This document shows positions 23,728 to 33,235 of a stretch of 64,000 nt of DNA, one piece after another. The stretch covers positions 496,001 through 560,000 of the forward strand of contig BROG01000472.1 of the NCBI GenBank assembly GCA_030159075.1, in the 5' to 3' direction. The notes below the pieces were generated by a model that did not search any database, was not told the DNA's origin, and saw only the letters and a program-made list of their open reading frames with translations. Source of the DNA: Atrina japonica. Lineage: Eukaryota; Mollusca; Bivalvia; Pterioida; Pinnidae. The translations under genes were made by a program, and so were the position numbers. Numbering within the stretch: position 1 is the first letter of the stretch; each line of letters starts with the position of its first letter.

Positions 23728-24075
23728 CTATTCCCCGTCCATCAGACGTCGCAACTGACTGACTTGCACTTCTTTTTCCTTTATCAGGCGTCTAATTTCT
23801 TGTTCCTGCAGCCTCAGAAGTCTCAAATCTGCCTGAGCCATAGTATACTGCAGCTCAGGCAGTGGAGGCGCTGATGGTACAGCCCTGGGTGGAGGAGGTC
23901 TAGGGGGTGGTACCCTAAAGCTGCAAGGTGGTGGTGGCGGCGGACGGTCTAAAAATGCTGGTCGACGGGGAGTAGGCCGCAATATCGTCACTTTTCTCTT
24001 CGGCGACGAACACCGACGAATTCCTCTGACAAAATCTGTTTCACTTGGAATATCTTCAAACCTGTGATGATGAAC
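23728..24075 (-). pseudogene. Small Pro-rich coiled-coil Polinton protein, start codon lost
   Basis: The frame read leftwards has a basic start (CSSPKRKVTILRPTPRR), a proline-rich middle (DRPPPPPPCSFRVPPPRPPP) and a C-terminal coiled coil of about 35 residues (LRLLRLQEQEIRRLIKEKEV). ATG at 23991 would give 87 codons, but the frame extends upstream through GIRRCSSPKRK, and the second relic (42916-43281) places its start further up. At the homologous spot (24068-24066) this copy has ATC in place of ATG. TATATAAA (24110-24103) lies about 35 bases upstream of that spot in both copies. The gene is transcribed toward the near end of the element. Function is unknown; the coil suggests self-association. 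Confidence 0.7.
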
Positions 24076-24102
24076 TGATACCGAGTCACACCAAATGTCT
24101 GG

Positions 24103-24110
24103 TTTATATA
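24103..24110 (-). promoter_or_regulatory. TATA box of the coiled-coil gene
   Basis: TATATAAA on the minus strand, in the same context (CTCTATATAAAC) and at a similar distance from the start site as TATATAAA at 42875-42882 in the second relic. Confidence 0.65.
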
Positions 24111-24306
24111 GAGACTATGAACGCGCACGCAATCAATGACGTCAGAGGTCTATTCGGAGTATGAGTTGTTTCATGACTCCTACTACTACTACTCGGAACG
24201 TTTTTGTCTTATACCTTAGATGTTTTATGCATACACTACTCAAGTGACCATGTATATAATACATGACTGAAGTGACCATGTATATAATACTACATCTCTC
24301 AGTTTC

Positions 24307-24989
24307 ATGACTAGTATTAAAATGGCCTACTATCAGTCCATATCTCCTGATACGATACAATTAAAGCATGAATTTACCATGGTTGTGGCGGGACCTACCA
24401 AATCAGGGAAAACTGTATTTGTAAAACAGTTGATAGAATGGAAGGATCAATGGATTCATTCCCCTCCCGACAAAATTGTATGGTGTTATCGTGAATGGCA
24501 ACCTGCTTATGAAATCTTACAACGGGAACATCAAGTTCACTTCGTTCAAAATATACCTGAGGATGACGAAGTCTTAGTTTCTGATCCAACTCGTCGTCAC
24601 CTACTTGTCTTTGATGATATGATGATGGCAGTAAAGCTCTCGATTCTATCGTAGAATGGTTTACACGTAAAGCTCATCATCGAAACACAAGTGTGATCTA
24701 CATCACTCAAAACTTGTTTGATCGTGCTAAACAATATCGTACCATAAGTCTGAATGCTCATTATCTCGTCCTGTTTAAGAATCCTAGAGATAAATCTCAA
24801 GTGACCAGCTTATCACGTCAATTAGACCTACCAGTATTAAACCATGCTTATCACGATGCTACAAATCGTCCTCATGGTTATCTCTTGATTGATCTCACAT
24901 CGTCTACCCCTGATAATCTAAGATTAAGATCAGATCTGTTTCATCCTTGGTTTACGGGAGGAATAGTGTTGTATACACCTTATAAGTAG
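24307..24989 (+). pseudogene. Genome-packaging ATPase (FtsK/HerA, A32-like), frameshifted
   Basis: This is the double-jelly-roll virus packaging ATPase that pumps DNA into capsids. Walker A is VVAGPTKSGKTVFVKQL (about residues 26-42) and Walker B is HLLVFDDMM (about 97-105). After it the frame is lost near 24625-24650 by one base; the next frame resumes with NTSVIYITQNLFDRAKQYRT, a sensor-like motif, and runs to a stop after YTPYK. Combined length of about 225 residues is normal for the family. The more likely start is the second ATG at 24322. It lies directly inward of the coiled-coil gene, where the other relic has PolB. Confidence 0.88.
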
Positions 24990-25041
24990 ACAGTCACTTT
25001 CTCTAGGGTGTCATTTCTCGTATTCCTGTTAACGTAGAATC

Positions 25042-26047
25042 ATGAATCCTTTACCTAAAGCCACCAGTAAACTGGTGACTACTCTAAGAAAATTACAATT
25101 GGAGAAAGATCCCGTCAGACGTCAAGAACTGTTAGAATTAGGTAGAGACGCTTTATTGAAATGGTTTGGTATGGGGGCTAAAATTCTTCTGTCTGGTACC
25201 ATTCCAGTGACTAAACCTACAGCATCGTTAATACAGAGAAATGCTGATCATTTAAAAATCATTGCTGACCCAAAAGCTGATGAAGAAGCTAAGAAAACTG
25301 CTATCTTAAAACGAGGAGGGGCAGGGTTCTTAGGTGGGGTAATCATTCGATCCCTGTTACAGTGGGCTAGTCGTCTCAAGAAGAACACTGCACCTAAAAA
25401 GAAAAAAACACCCCCTGTTCCTAAGCAGAGAAAGCAGAGCCCTAAAAAGAAGAAGAGTCCTAAGAAGAAGAAGAGTCCTAAGAAGAAGAGTCCTAAGAAG
25501 AAGAACCCACCATTGATTCTAAAACTAAATCTGAAGCAGATTCGTGAAGCTAATACAATGAATCAGGCTACTCCTACACGAAATACCGTCTCCACCTGTA
25601 ACCAACAGTCCTGTAGCAGGAACTTCTGCTACTGCAACATCTATCTTTTGGACAACCTATACGTCTTCCTGGTAGACCTAATATCAAAATTACCCAACGG
25701 AAACAACCTTCTATTACTAAGACTAAAGCAGTCCTACAGGCACTGAATGTACCTAAGAAGTCTACTCCTACTAATACTCCCAAGCAGTCTTTGTTATTTC
25801 CCTTATTACCAAACCTTTAACTGCTAAAGATGTATCATCTCAGCTGAACAAACATGTTACATCTACTCCAAAGTCTACTCGTTTAACTTCGTTTGCTTCT
25901 ACCTTTGGATCTCCCATCACAAGTCAGCCTAAGACACAGGCTACTTCATATATGAATAGCTACAAATGTCTATGGTGTCGGGCTCTTTTTACTACGAGTA
26001 AAGAACTTCAAGATCATAAACGACTTCAACATCCTATGTTGATATAG
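25042..26047 (+). pseudogene. PX-like core protein with SPKK repeats and C-terminal C2H2 finger, two frameshifts
   Basis: The N-terminal about 110 residues (RRQELLELGRDALLKWFGMG, then LSGTIPVTKPTASLIQRNAD, then ILKRGGAGFLGGVI) have the layout of the PX-like virion core/membrane-active proteins of Polintons: helical repeat, xxIPxT, and a Gly-rich hydrophobic end. A run of Lys-rich repeats (SPKKKKSPKKKKSPKKKS) follows, suited to DNA binding. Frame changes near 25600-25650 and 25790-25800 interrupt the tail, whose last frame (25802-26047) ends with a C2H2 zinc finger: CLWC, then HKRLQH, spacing C-x2-C-x12-H-x4-H. The combination of core domain, SPKK tail and finger is unusual. It is probably a DNA-condensing core protein (inference). 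Confidence 0.7.
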
Positions 26048-26113
26048 GTTTATAAAACTACCTCAGATCATGTATTGAGTCATTTGTATAGAATACTTAG
26101 TTGTAGTGACATC

Positions 26114-26479
26114 ATGGCACCACGAAAAAGTAAGCATGGGCTTGAATCTCATGCTGCTTTGATTAAAGTCTTAGGACAAAAGCAGTATCCTATTGAGTTT
26201 AAAAAGATGATCTTACGGTATGCCCCTGATGATACGATCATGAAAATTTGTGAAGTGGTGTATAACATCTTAAAAGGAGTGATTCCTTTAACAAAACGCC
26301 AGAAACAACACTTGGGTTCAAAGAAACGGGTCTTAAGAGAACTAGTTCATCCTCAATTGACTGTCCCTCAACGACGTCGAATTCTAACGAATCAACAGGA
26401 TGGTGTGTTACCTTTCTTACCCTTATTAGCGCCATTACTAGGAGCCATAGCTTCTCCTGTCTTAAAATCTATTCTATAA
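26114..26479 (+). CDS. PX-like core protein, intact
   Basis: One of the few unbroken frames in the element. The ATG at 26114 (MAPRKSKHG) is preferred over the one at 26075 because similar proteins start with a short basic segment. The frame has IMKICEVVYNILKGVIPLTK, KRVLRELVHPQLTVPQRRRI and a hydrophobic C-terminus FLPLLAPLLGAIASPVL. This matches the Polinton PX-like class (compared with adenovirus core protein X by others): basic, then a Gly/Pro/Leu-rich membrane-active end. It is a paralogue of the N-terminal part of the gene at 25042, which sits directly upstream. Confidence 0.75.
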   Translation: MAPRKSKHGLESHAALIKVLGQKQYPIEFKKMILRYAPDDTIMKICEVVYNILKGVIPLTKRQKQHLGSKKRVLRELVHPQLTVPQRRRILTNQQDGVLPFLPLLAPLLGAIASPVLKSIL

Positions 26480-26481
26480 CC

Positions 26482-27367
26482 ATGAGCACACGAAAAATGA
26501 TCTTAGTTCCCGAGAGGACCATGAAGAACTCAAACAATGGAGAGAAAGAAGTTTAAATCCTTTGCCTCATACACCTGAAGTAGCATCTTCGGTGCGTTTA
26601 GGTAATGAATTAGATACGATTGTAGATCGTGATGATTTGACTCCTGAAGCTAAGGTAGCCAAGTTTGGTCAAGAACTTCATCGATACCGTACGTATCTAC
26701 AACAAGCTCGTCATCCTGTAGAAGAGAGACCTTGGTCTCTGAAAACAGATAAAGTCAAAGAAGTCAAAGATGATGTTAAAACTGAAATGTCTTCTGATGA
26801 TCAAGATCTTATGACAGCTATTTCATCCAGTGTCACTGCTCCATTAAAACCAAAAGTCCCTCTGTTATTTAAACATCTCAAGAAACATTCTGATGCACTA
26901 ACATGGGAAAAAGACGGTCAAATACAATACAAAGGAAAGACCGTCCCTGGACCAATATGGTCGATCTCGTAACTGATGCTTTACGAACACAACCTAGAAA
27001 AGGGTATCAACCCTCGGGACTTGATAGTTTTGTAAAAGGATTAGTGGAATCGAATGTTCCTCGTGATTGGATACGTAACCCTAATTATATCAAAGTGATG
27101 AATCAACCTATTGTAAAACCAAAGGCTATGAGTACCCCTAAACCTCTGGAAAATGATGATGAAGATGACACAGGGTTCTATGACGCTATGCCTACTCTTC
27201 CTTCTACTGACATAAAAGATTCTGCAAAGACACCCCTTAGTCAGAAAATGGTGAAGGATTGGCAAAGATTGACTCCTACGGCCTGGTCTACCATTAAAAA
27301 ATCTAAAAAGAGTTCTCATCTTCCAGAATGGATCAAAACTCAAAATCTTCGTAAAATGCCAAATTAG
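26482..27367 (+). pseudogene. Conserved Polinton protein of unknown function, two frameshifts
   Basis: Begins MSTRKMILVPER at 26482, three bases after the preceding stop codon, shifts near 26515, continues with VRLGNELDTIVDRDDLTPEA, shifts again near 26950, then reads VDLVTDALRTQPRKGYQPSG, FVKGLVESNVPRDWIRNPNY and a basic tail to 27367. About 290 residues. The order (mostly helical N-terminus, central VDLVxxALR and GYxPxGxxxFVxxLxxSNVPxxWIRN) recurs in invertebrate Polintons upstream of other structural genes, but I know no assigned function. It may be a minor virion component (inference from position). Confidence 0.6.
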
Positions 27368-27379
27368 CATCCATCTATT

Positions 27380-28442
27380 ATGATCCGTTCTAATCGGGGT
27401 GGTTATGCAGGTGTACAACCTCTCTATCGAGAAGTGAAACGTCGAAAGTACCCCATTTCTCTAAATGAAGTCAAACAATGGTTGAAAGAACAAGACACGT
27501 ATACGCTTCATAAATCTATCAAGAGAAAGTTTCCTCGTAAACCAAACGAGAGTGACCGATATGGATGAACAATGGCAATTAGATTTAGCGGATGTATCCA
27601 ACATCAAGACACACAATGATGGGTATACGTTTCTCTTATGTGTCATTGATGTTCTATCTAAATATGCTTGGGTCATCCCTTTGAAAAATAAATCTGCCAA
27701 AGAAATGGTACGAGGGTTTCAAGCAGTATTAAAACAAGCTAAAGGACGACGTCCTATTCGTATACAATCCGATAAAGGAAAAGAGTTTTTGAATCGTGAA
27801 TTTCGTCATACGTTTCATGATATTCATTTCTTTACGACAGACAATACAGAAACAAAAGCTAGTATTGTAGAACGCTTTCAAAGGACCCTAAAAGCTCGCA
27901 TGTGGAGATATTTTACTCATACTCGTTCACGTCGTTATGTTGACGTTCTACCTCAGATTGTTCAAGCTTATAATCAATCGTATCATCGTAGTATCGGTAG
28001 AAGTCCCATAGAAGTCAATCCTTCCAATGTGTTAGAAGTCTGGGAGACCTTATATGGTACCCCTTCTAAAAACCGTCCATTGCCCAAGTTTCATACAGGT
28101 GATCGCGTACGTATCAGTAAAGTAAAGCGTACATTTGATAAGGGATACTTACCTAACTGGACCACGGAACTGTTCACGGTCGAGAAACGAGTACCTGATC
28201 GTTATCCTTATGTGTATTACATCCAGGATGATCACCAAGAACGATTGGAAGGTACGTTTTACGAATCTGAATTACAACCCGTTGTGAAAACAGATGATGT
28301 CTATGAAGTCGACGAGATTCTCGATCATAGAAAAAGGCGTGTAGGTAAAAATCGAGTTATAGAAGAAGTGAAGGTACATTGGAAAGGATATCCTTCTACT
28401 TTTGATTCATGGATCCCCAAATCCAACTTGATCGACCAGTAG
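27380..28442 (+). pseudogene. Polinton integrase (DDE rve core and chromodomain), one frameshift
   Basis: This enzyme inserts the element, producing 6-bp duplications. The N-terminal part (27380-27560) has GGYAGVQPLYREVKRR and WLKEQDTYTLHKSIKRKFPR. The frame shifts near 27550, and the core (27552-28442) carries the catalytic triad: D in WQLDLADV, D in IQSDKGKEFL and E in SIVERFQRTLKARMW. An SH3-like segment follows (TGDRVRISKVKRTFDKGYLP), then a chromodomain (EVKVHWKGYPSTFDSWIP). Only one frameshift separates it from a complete protein. A stem-loop follows the stop directly. An N-terminal piece of a second integrase is at 40221-40343. Confidence 0.92.
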
Positions 28443-28458
28443 ACTCGGTAAGCCGAGT
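28443..28458 (+). terminator. Stem-loop right after the integrase stop codon
   Basis: ACTCGG-TAAG-CCGAGT: a perfect six-base stem with a four-base loop, starting one base after the stop codon TAG. Geometry is that of a histone-type stem-loop but the sequence does not fit the histone consensus, so its role is unproven. Confidence 0.45.
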
Positions 28459-28508
28459 GTCTATCAGAGTTAACAATGAGCCCACCGAGCAAACACCCGA
28501 TAGAGTGA

Positions 28509-28736
28509 GTCATACGCCTAGTACTACTTGGAAATGGTGCGAGAGAAAAGATACCTCGGAATGAAATTGTATTCTTTGTTCAAGTCATTCTTGCCTTTAC
28601 TATCATCATAGCTTCCGTCGTTCATTTGGCTTTGAAAGATGCCAATAGTCAGTTCTGGATGGTTATGTTAAGTGGATGTATGGGGTACATCATGCCTAAT
28701 CCTAGTATGAAACTACCTTCCAAAGCAAATCATTGA
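28509..28736 (+). CDS. Small membrane protein
   Basis: The open stretch from 28509 reads EIVFFVQVILAFTIIIASVV (one clear transmembrane helix), then ALKDANSQFWMVMLSGCMGY, a second hydrophobic segment, and ends GYIMPNPSMKLPSKANH. The FW..LLSxxxGYxxPxPxxK ending is a hallmark of a small membrane protein found between integrase and capsid genes in invertebrate Polintons. There is no in-frame ATG near the start, so the beginning is unclear or damaged. It may act in virion membrane or egress (inference). Confidence 0.6.
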   Translation, partial: VIRLVLLGNGAREKIPRNEIVFFVQVILAFTIIIASVVHLALKDANSQFWMVMLSGCMGYIMPNPSMKLPSKANH

Positions 28737-28803
28737 ATCTATAAAGACTTCAAGTTCCCACGTTTGAATCCATTCCTAAGGACTGTATTGATAGTGACAC
28801 ATT

Positions 28804-29318
28804 ATGACACTCATCGTTCATAAAGGGGTACCCCGTCAGAAAGGCTATGGGCTTCTCTTCCCTAAACTGACTCAATCGTTAACGAGAACAACTCATGGTC
28901 TGATCTCTCCTGAGAGAGGTGGGATCATCAATCCATTAAGACTTGCAGGGAATATCGCAATACACTCGTAGGAACATTTAGTCCTAGAGCATCGGATATG
29001 CAATATGGCAAAGGTATTTGGTCAGACTTTCTCAAACCTACCATGACGAAAGCCATTCCTCATATAGCTAAATTTGCTTTGAATACGGGTATGGATGTGA
29101 TACAAAAAAAACGTTCATTGAAAAATGCTCTTGTTCAACGAGGAAAAGAAGCCGTGAGCAACTTAATGACGGGTCCTAAGAAAACATTAGCTCGTGCCCC
29201 CTCTCATGTCGCTTCTCGTTTAGCAGGCAAGAAACGAACAGGAACAACGAGTCATACGAACAGTAGTATAAAAAAAGAAACGAACGAGCCGTCCCTTTCA
29301 GTCTACTTCTACAAGTAA
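28804..29318 (+). pseudogene. GLG/pVI-like small basic protein, frameshifted
   Basis: Starts MTLIVHKGVPRQKGYGLLFP, loses frame near 28970, then resumes (from about 28998) with GKGIWSDFLKPTMTKAIPHI, KFALNTGMDVIQKKRSLKNA and QRGKEAVSNLM before a Ser/Lys-rich tail. The 'KxGxxRQxGxG', helical middle and 'RGxxAVxNLM' are shared by the small protein directly upstream of the major capsid gene in many Polintons, compared by others with adenovirus pVI. It would act inside the capsid on DNA or membranes (inference). Confidence 0.55.
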
Positions 29319-29362
29319 ATCTAAACAGGTCGGAAGAGAGCAAGATATCTTTGACTAACAAG

Positions 29363-29985
29363 ATGATGATGCAAAAAGATTCCTGTGAGTGTAGTAGTGA
29401 AGCTTTAGAGTTGTTTAAAGTCCCTCCCACCAATGTAACCTTAGAAGAAGGAAGATGGGTGGAATATTACCCCATCTCTAGTGTCAATACACAATCTGCT
29501 CCTATTTGAGTTTGAAATCAAAGGACAAGGCGATGAGTATTTTGATTTGAACCAGACCTATGTGTACGTAGAAGCTAAAATCGTCAAACAAGATGGAACT
29601 GATCTAGCAAATGATACTCAAATCACTCCCGTCAACAATTTGCTGCATAGTTTGTTTTTCCGAGATCGATTGTAATCTAAATGGAAAAGTGATCACTCCT
29701 GGAACCGATACCTATCCCTATCGAGCTTATCTCGAAAAGTTGCTGTCCTTTTCTAACGAAACGCTAAAATATCAGATTAGTGCTACCAGTTTATGGTACA
29801 AGGATCAACCTGGACGATTTGACAAGTTGAATCCTCATGCCGATGATGTCGCCGAGAAAAACTCAGGATTAGCTGATCGTCATGAACGTATCAGTGAAAG
29901 TAAAACCTTTAATATGATGGATCGTCTCCATTTGGATCTGTTTGAACAGAAACGATTTCTACCTAATGGCATGCAGATCGAGTGA
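29363..29985 (+). pseudogene. Major capsid protein (double jelly roll), 5' third only, two frameshifts
   Basis: The frame starts MMMQKDSCECSSEALELFKV at 29363 and reads GRWVEYYPISS; a one-base insertion near 29505 and another in a T-run near 29660 shift the frame twice. Later landmarks are FDLNQTYVYVEAKIVKQDG, NGKVITPGTDTYPYRAYLEK and FNMMDRLHLDLFEQKRFLPN. These match the N-terminal jelly roll of Polinton/adintovirus capsid proteins, which are about three times longer. The sequence stops at GMQIE and passes within about 20 bases into the protease end, so the rest of the capsid gene and the protease start are missing, most simply by one deletion. Confidence 0.85.
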
Positions 29986-29992
29986 TTTATAA

Positions 29993-30247
29993 TCAGCAGA
30001 TGTATCAACACCCTGCACCAAAGTTTGTGGACATTACTGTGTGTATTATTTACGTCAAAGACATCGAGGTGTCCCTAGCCATGTTTTATTTCAATCGTTA
30101 AGTCCTCAACCTAGACCAAGAAGAAGAAACATTGATCCTTTACTAAACGATCGTTTTGTTTGGAGATGGTTTAGAGAGCAATATCGCATACCTGTACCTA
30201 AATCAACCGTGTATCAGTCCTGTCAGTCACGACAAGTATGGGTTTAA
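29993..30247 (+). pseudogene. Adenain-like cysteine protease, C-terminal part only
   Basis: In the frame containing 30026, TKVCGHYCVYYLRQRHRGVP carries the catalytic cysteine of the Polinton/adenovirus maturation protease (C5 family), followed by LLNDRFVWRWFREQY, the usual final helix. A stop at 29990-29992 closes the frame upstream; the catalytic His and acidic residues lie in the missing N-terminal part. After 30247 another frame continues (FNYVKESEPTDLGQKL) to 30332 and is unassigned. AATAAA signals follow at about 30341 and 30469. Confidence 0.72.
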
Positions 30248-30421
30248 TTACGTCAAGGAATCCGAACCGACCGATCTAGGACAAAAGCTGACGTTCTTTT
30301 GCTCCGCGCTGTATGGGCAAGATCAACCGTAGTAGTGAGACGTAATAAACTCTTTGTTGTTTTTTTTAATTTTATTATTATTATTATTATTTTGCTTTTT
30401 GGTATCACTGTACGTAGTCTT

Positions 30422-30444
30422 AGAGGGACGGCCCTAATCCTCCA
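30422..30444 (+). terminator. G/C-rich inverted repeat between two Polinton genes
   Basis: AGAGGGACGGCCCTAATCCTCC resembles the element at 31670-31695 (AGAGGGATAAGCCCCTAACC...). Both lie downstream of a gene end, so they may be a shared 3' processing or termination signal. Confidence 0.35.
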
Positions 30445-30539
30445 AGAACTACTTCTAGTTTGAGCGGGTAATAAAATGTTGAGTGAATAGACTTGTTTAT
30501 GAGTTATTTATGAGTTAAAAAACAATATAAAGTAGAAAG

Positions 30540-30690
30540 AAAAGGTGGGGGGTGTGCATGAGAGAGAGAAAACAGAAATAAGAGAAAGGTGAACATGTGG
30601 AGAGAGAGAAGAAATGAGAGAGAGAAAGAAATGAGAGAAAGGTGAACATGTGGAGAGAGAGAGAAGAAATGAGAGAAAAGAAATAAGAGA
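30540..30690. repeat. GAGA-rich tract
   Basis: Purine-rich (GAGAGAGAAAGAAATGAGAG with AAGGTGAACATGTGGAGAGA repeated at about 30585 and 30640). No coding value. Confidence 0.8.
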
Positions 30691-30800
30691 AAACATGGGA
30701 AATGGGAAGCGAGTACAGAGATACGATTCATGGGGGATCACGTGACCTGATGGGTATGACATAGACTGACATCCCATCAGAGTGCACACAGAGAGAAATC

Positions 30801-31058
30801 ATGATTGCAACTGTATGGATGATCTGCTGTTCTCTATTACGCAGAAGAATGAAACATCAGATACGATGTACTCCTGATTGGAATACTTATGTACGTGGAG
30901 TGAAAACACCTGCACATTTTATAGGGATTGTGTATCATATGTTTGATGATGAGATTTTTACGACAGACCGCTTATGCGTATTAGAAACCTTTACAGAAGA
31001 TGTAAGTGCATTACGTCAAAATCCTATCTATTGGGAGATCTACGGTATAACCCCGTGA
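30801..31058 (+). CDS. Unknown Polinton protein
   Basis: Eighty-five codons. The first part may be out of frame, but GIVYHMFDDEIFTTDRLCVL and ALRQNPIYWEIYGITP look like genuine protein. The NPxYxxIYxx ending is echoed by the frame ending NPVYDIYRM at 39859 in the second relic, next to the same neighbour family. No domain recognised. Confidence 0.45.
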   Translation: MIATVWMICCSLLRRRMKHQIRCTPDWNTYVRGVKTPAHFIGIVYHMFDDEIFTTDRLCVLETFTEDVSALRQNPIYWEIYGITP

Positions 31059-31220
31059 CATGATCGAGAGACAATTGTGTACAAGCAACTAAAAATACAT
31101 AGATGGGATGTCACGTGATTCACTCAGCTATTAAAACTGTAGTTCAGACTTGAAACGGACCAGATGAATTTTTGCTTGTGGACCACTACACTAGTTATTT
31201 TCGTCAACATCAACTACAAC

Positions 31221-31639
31221 ATGGAGCAGAGCTACAGTCAATCCATTGATAGTCAATGGCACGCATGGTGTACGCAGAAGCCATATTAAACAAGATGTAC
31301 GAAGTAGCCAACACTCAATGTTACGGCTGTGAGATTGATCATCCGAGTCAAAAGCAACATTCCTGCCTGATGATGTATGATGACGGCACAATGATGTTTC
31401 ACTACTTTGACGAGGCTCTAGACACGGTGAACGAAATGAACATTTTGGAAAATTTTGAAGAAAGTTTAGAGAAATCCAGTATTCCTAAAGCATTTAGAGA
31501 CGTCTACAAACAGAAATTCTACTGCCCAGATTGGAGAGCTACTCAATGGCACAAAGAAACCGACCGAAGCCGACTTTGGGATACGGTGTATCGTTTGATG
31601 GAACTGGCACCCCGTCTCCATAATGAAGTGACAGTTTAA
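31221..31639 (+). pseudogene. Conserved Polinton protein with CYGC..DHPSQ..H.CLM motif
   Basis: Starts MEQSYSQSIDSQWHAW at 31221. A frameshift near 31260 moves to the frame YAEAILNKMYEVANTQCYGC, then EIDHPSQKQHSCLMM, IPKAFRDVYKQKFYCPDWRA and a stop at 31639. The spaced Cys and His residues (CYGC, H of DHPS, H and C of QHSC) suggest a small metal-binding module (inference). The same family occurs at 38931-39328. About 135 residues, no known function. A TATA-like TATTAAAA is at about 31129. Confidence 0.65.
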
Positions 31640-31669
31640 GTTTTTTTCTTTCAATTATTGTACATTTTC

Positions 31670-31695
31670 CAGAGGGATAAGCCCCTAACCCTCTG
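31670..31695 (+). terminator. Stem-loop 31 bases after the CYGC-family gene
   Basis: CAGAGGG pairs with CCCTCTG (seven base pairs) around ATAAGCCCCTAA. It is related in sequence to 30422-30444. Confidence 0.45.
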
Positions 31696-31974
31696 CGAAA
31701 ATACAGTTTGATTTCCTTTTTTTCATGGGGAAAATTAAAACATTAAAACATTAAAACAAAATTATTTTTGTTGTTTATGTATTTTATCTGGGTATAAGGT
31801 GTGCACCTATAGTGTAAACATAATACTAGTACACGGTAGACACAAAGGTACAAGAGTTATAGGGTGTAAAAACACCATTGAGAAACTATGAGACGGAGTA
31901 ATAGTATCACAAACTCTATGAGATGTTTTTGTTATGATGTATTCACTTCATTAGATAAAAGTCTAAATAAAGTA

Positions 31975-32450
31975 AGTCATGTGACTAGAGAGAGGTTCAG
32001 TTCAGCCTGTGAAAACTCATTTGAGATCCGAAGCTCGAGGTGTTAACATCATAAGAAAAATCCACTACTATCAGCATAGGGTGAGTGTTTCATTTTTTAT
32101 TAGATAGGGCTAGATTATTTTCCATGCACTAAAAATAGAATTATCTCAAAAAAAGTCACATGACTAGAGTATAGGTTCAGTTAGACCTCTGAGAGCTCAT
32201 TTGCGATCCAAAGCTCGAAGAGTCAACATCGTCAAAAACCACTACCCAGCATAGGGTGAGTGTTTCATTTTTTATTAGATAGGGCTAGATTATTTTCCAT
32301 GCACTAAAAATAGAATTATCTCAAAAAGTCACATGACTAGAGCATAGGTTCAGTTAGACCTCTGAGAGCTCATTTGGGATCCGAAGCTCGAAGAGTCAAC
32401 ATCGTCAGAAAACCACTACCAGCATAGGGTGAGTGTTTGAATTTTTATTA
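31975..32450 (+). repeat. Triplicated leader module (E-box, initiator-like, splice donor)
   Basis: Three units of about 175-185 bases begin near 31975, 32155 and 32327. Each has GTCAYRTGACTAGAG, then GGTTCAGTTMRRCCTSTGA, TCATTTGNGATCCRAAGCTC, AACATCRTMAR, and GCATAGGGTGAGTGTTT, i.e. a palindromic E-box, an initiator-like TCAGTT, a downstream GATCC and a splice-donor-like GGTGAGT about 80-95 bases later. The left end has one inverted copy at 23345-23455. They face outward, through the right TIR. Confidence 0.7.
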
Positions 32451-33235
32451 CCATAGGTTTAGTGATTATCGTATGAAACATGTACAAACAATATCTCAGA
32501 AAAAATTAGGTAACTAGCAACGTGAATAAGGTTTTCATTACTTATCACTTAATTATGGTATCAGGTAAATACCCCATCATCTAATCAATGTTCATTCACT
32601 CTAGACCTTAAAGACCCATCACTATACATTTACTGTACAAGTCTTAGTACAAGCTTGAGTCGAGCTCGGCCTACAGCTTCTCGCGCTTGCGCACTTGAAA
32701 CAGAACTCTCGACGACTAACAGTGACGGGCTCGGCCTACCGCTTCTCGCACATGCGCACTCGCACACTCTTAACGACGGTGGCGCCACCAACTACGAGTT
32801 TCACAAACCTGGAAAACCCCAAAGTTTCGGTTCTAAAAATAGATTCACTCTCAGCTCAAAACTGGAAAAACCCAAAGTTTCGGTTCTAAAATAGATTCAC
32901 TCTCAGCTCAAAACTGGAAAAACCCAAAGTTTCGGTTCTAAAAATAGATTCACTCTCAGCTCAAAACTGGAAAAACCCAACTTCTCTCTCTTCCCGTTGA
33001 CTTCTCGTGAACTCTCGTGACCTCTTGTGACTTCTCGTGACCCCAACCTCTTGTAACGAAGGCTCTCATTGGCTCCCTAGCCAAGATGGCCGCCCCCACA
33101 ACCTTCCACTTCCGGTCATAGACACGCCCCCAAACTCAACGATTGGCTCTTTCTCCTTATTGCCATGACAACATGACCTCACTTCCGGTATGACCTCACT
33201 TCCGGTATGACCTCACTTCCGGTTATGACGTCACA

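Noticed and set aside
24142..24800. Minus-strand frames opposite the packaging ATPase
   Set aside because: Shadows of the plus-strand ATPase, which has Walker motifs and family length.
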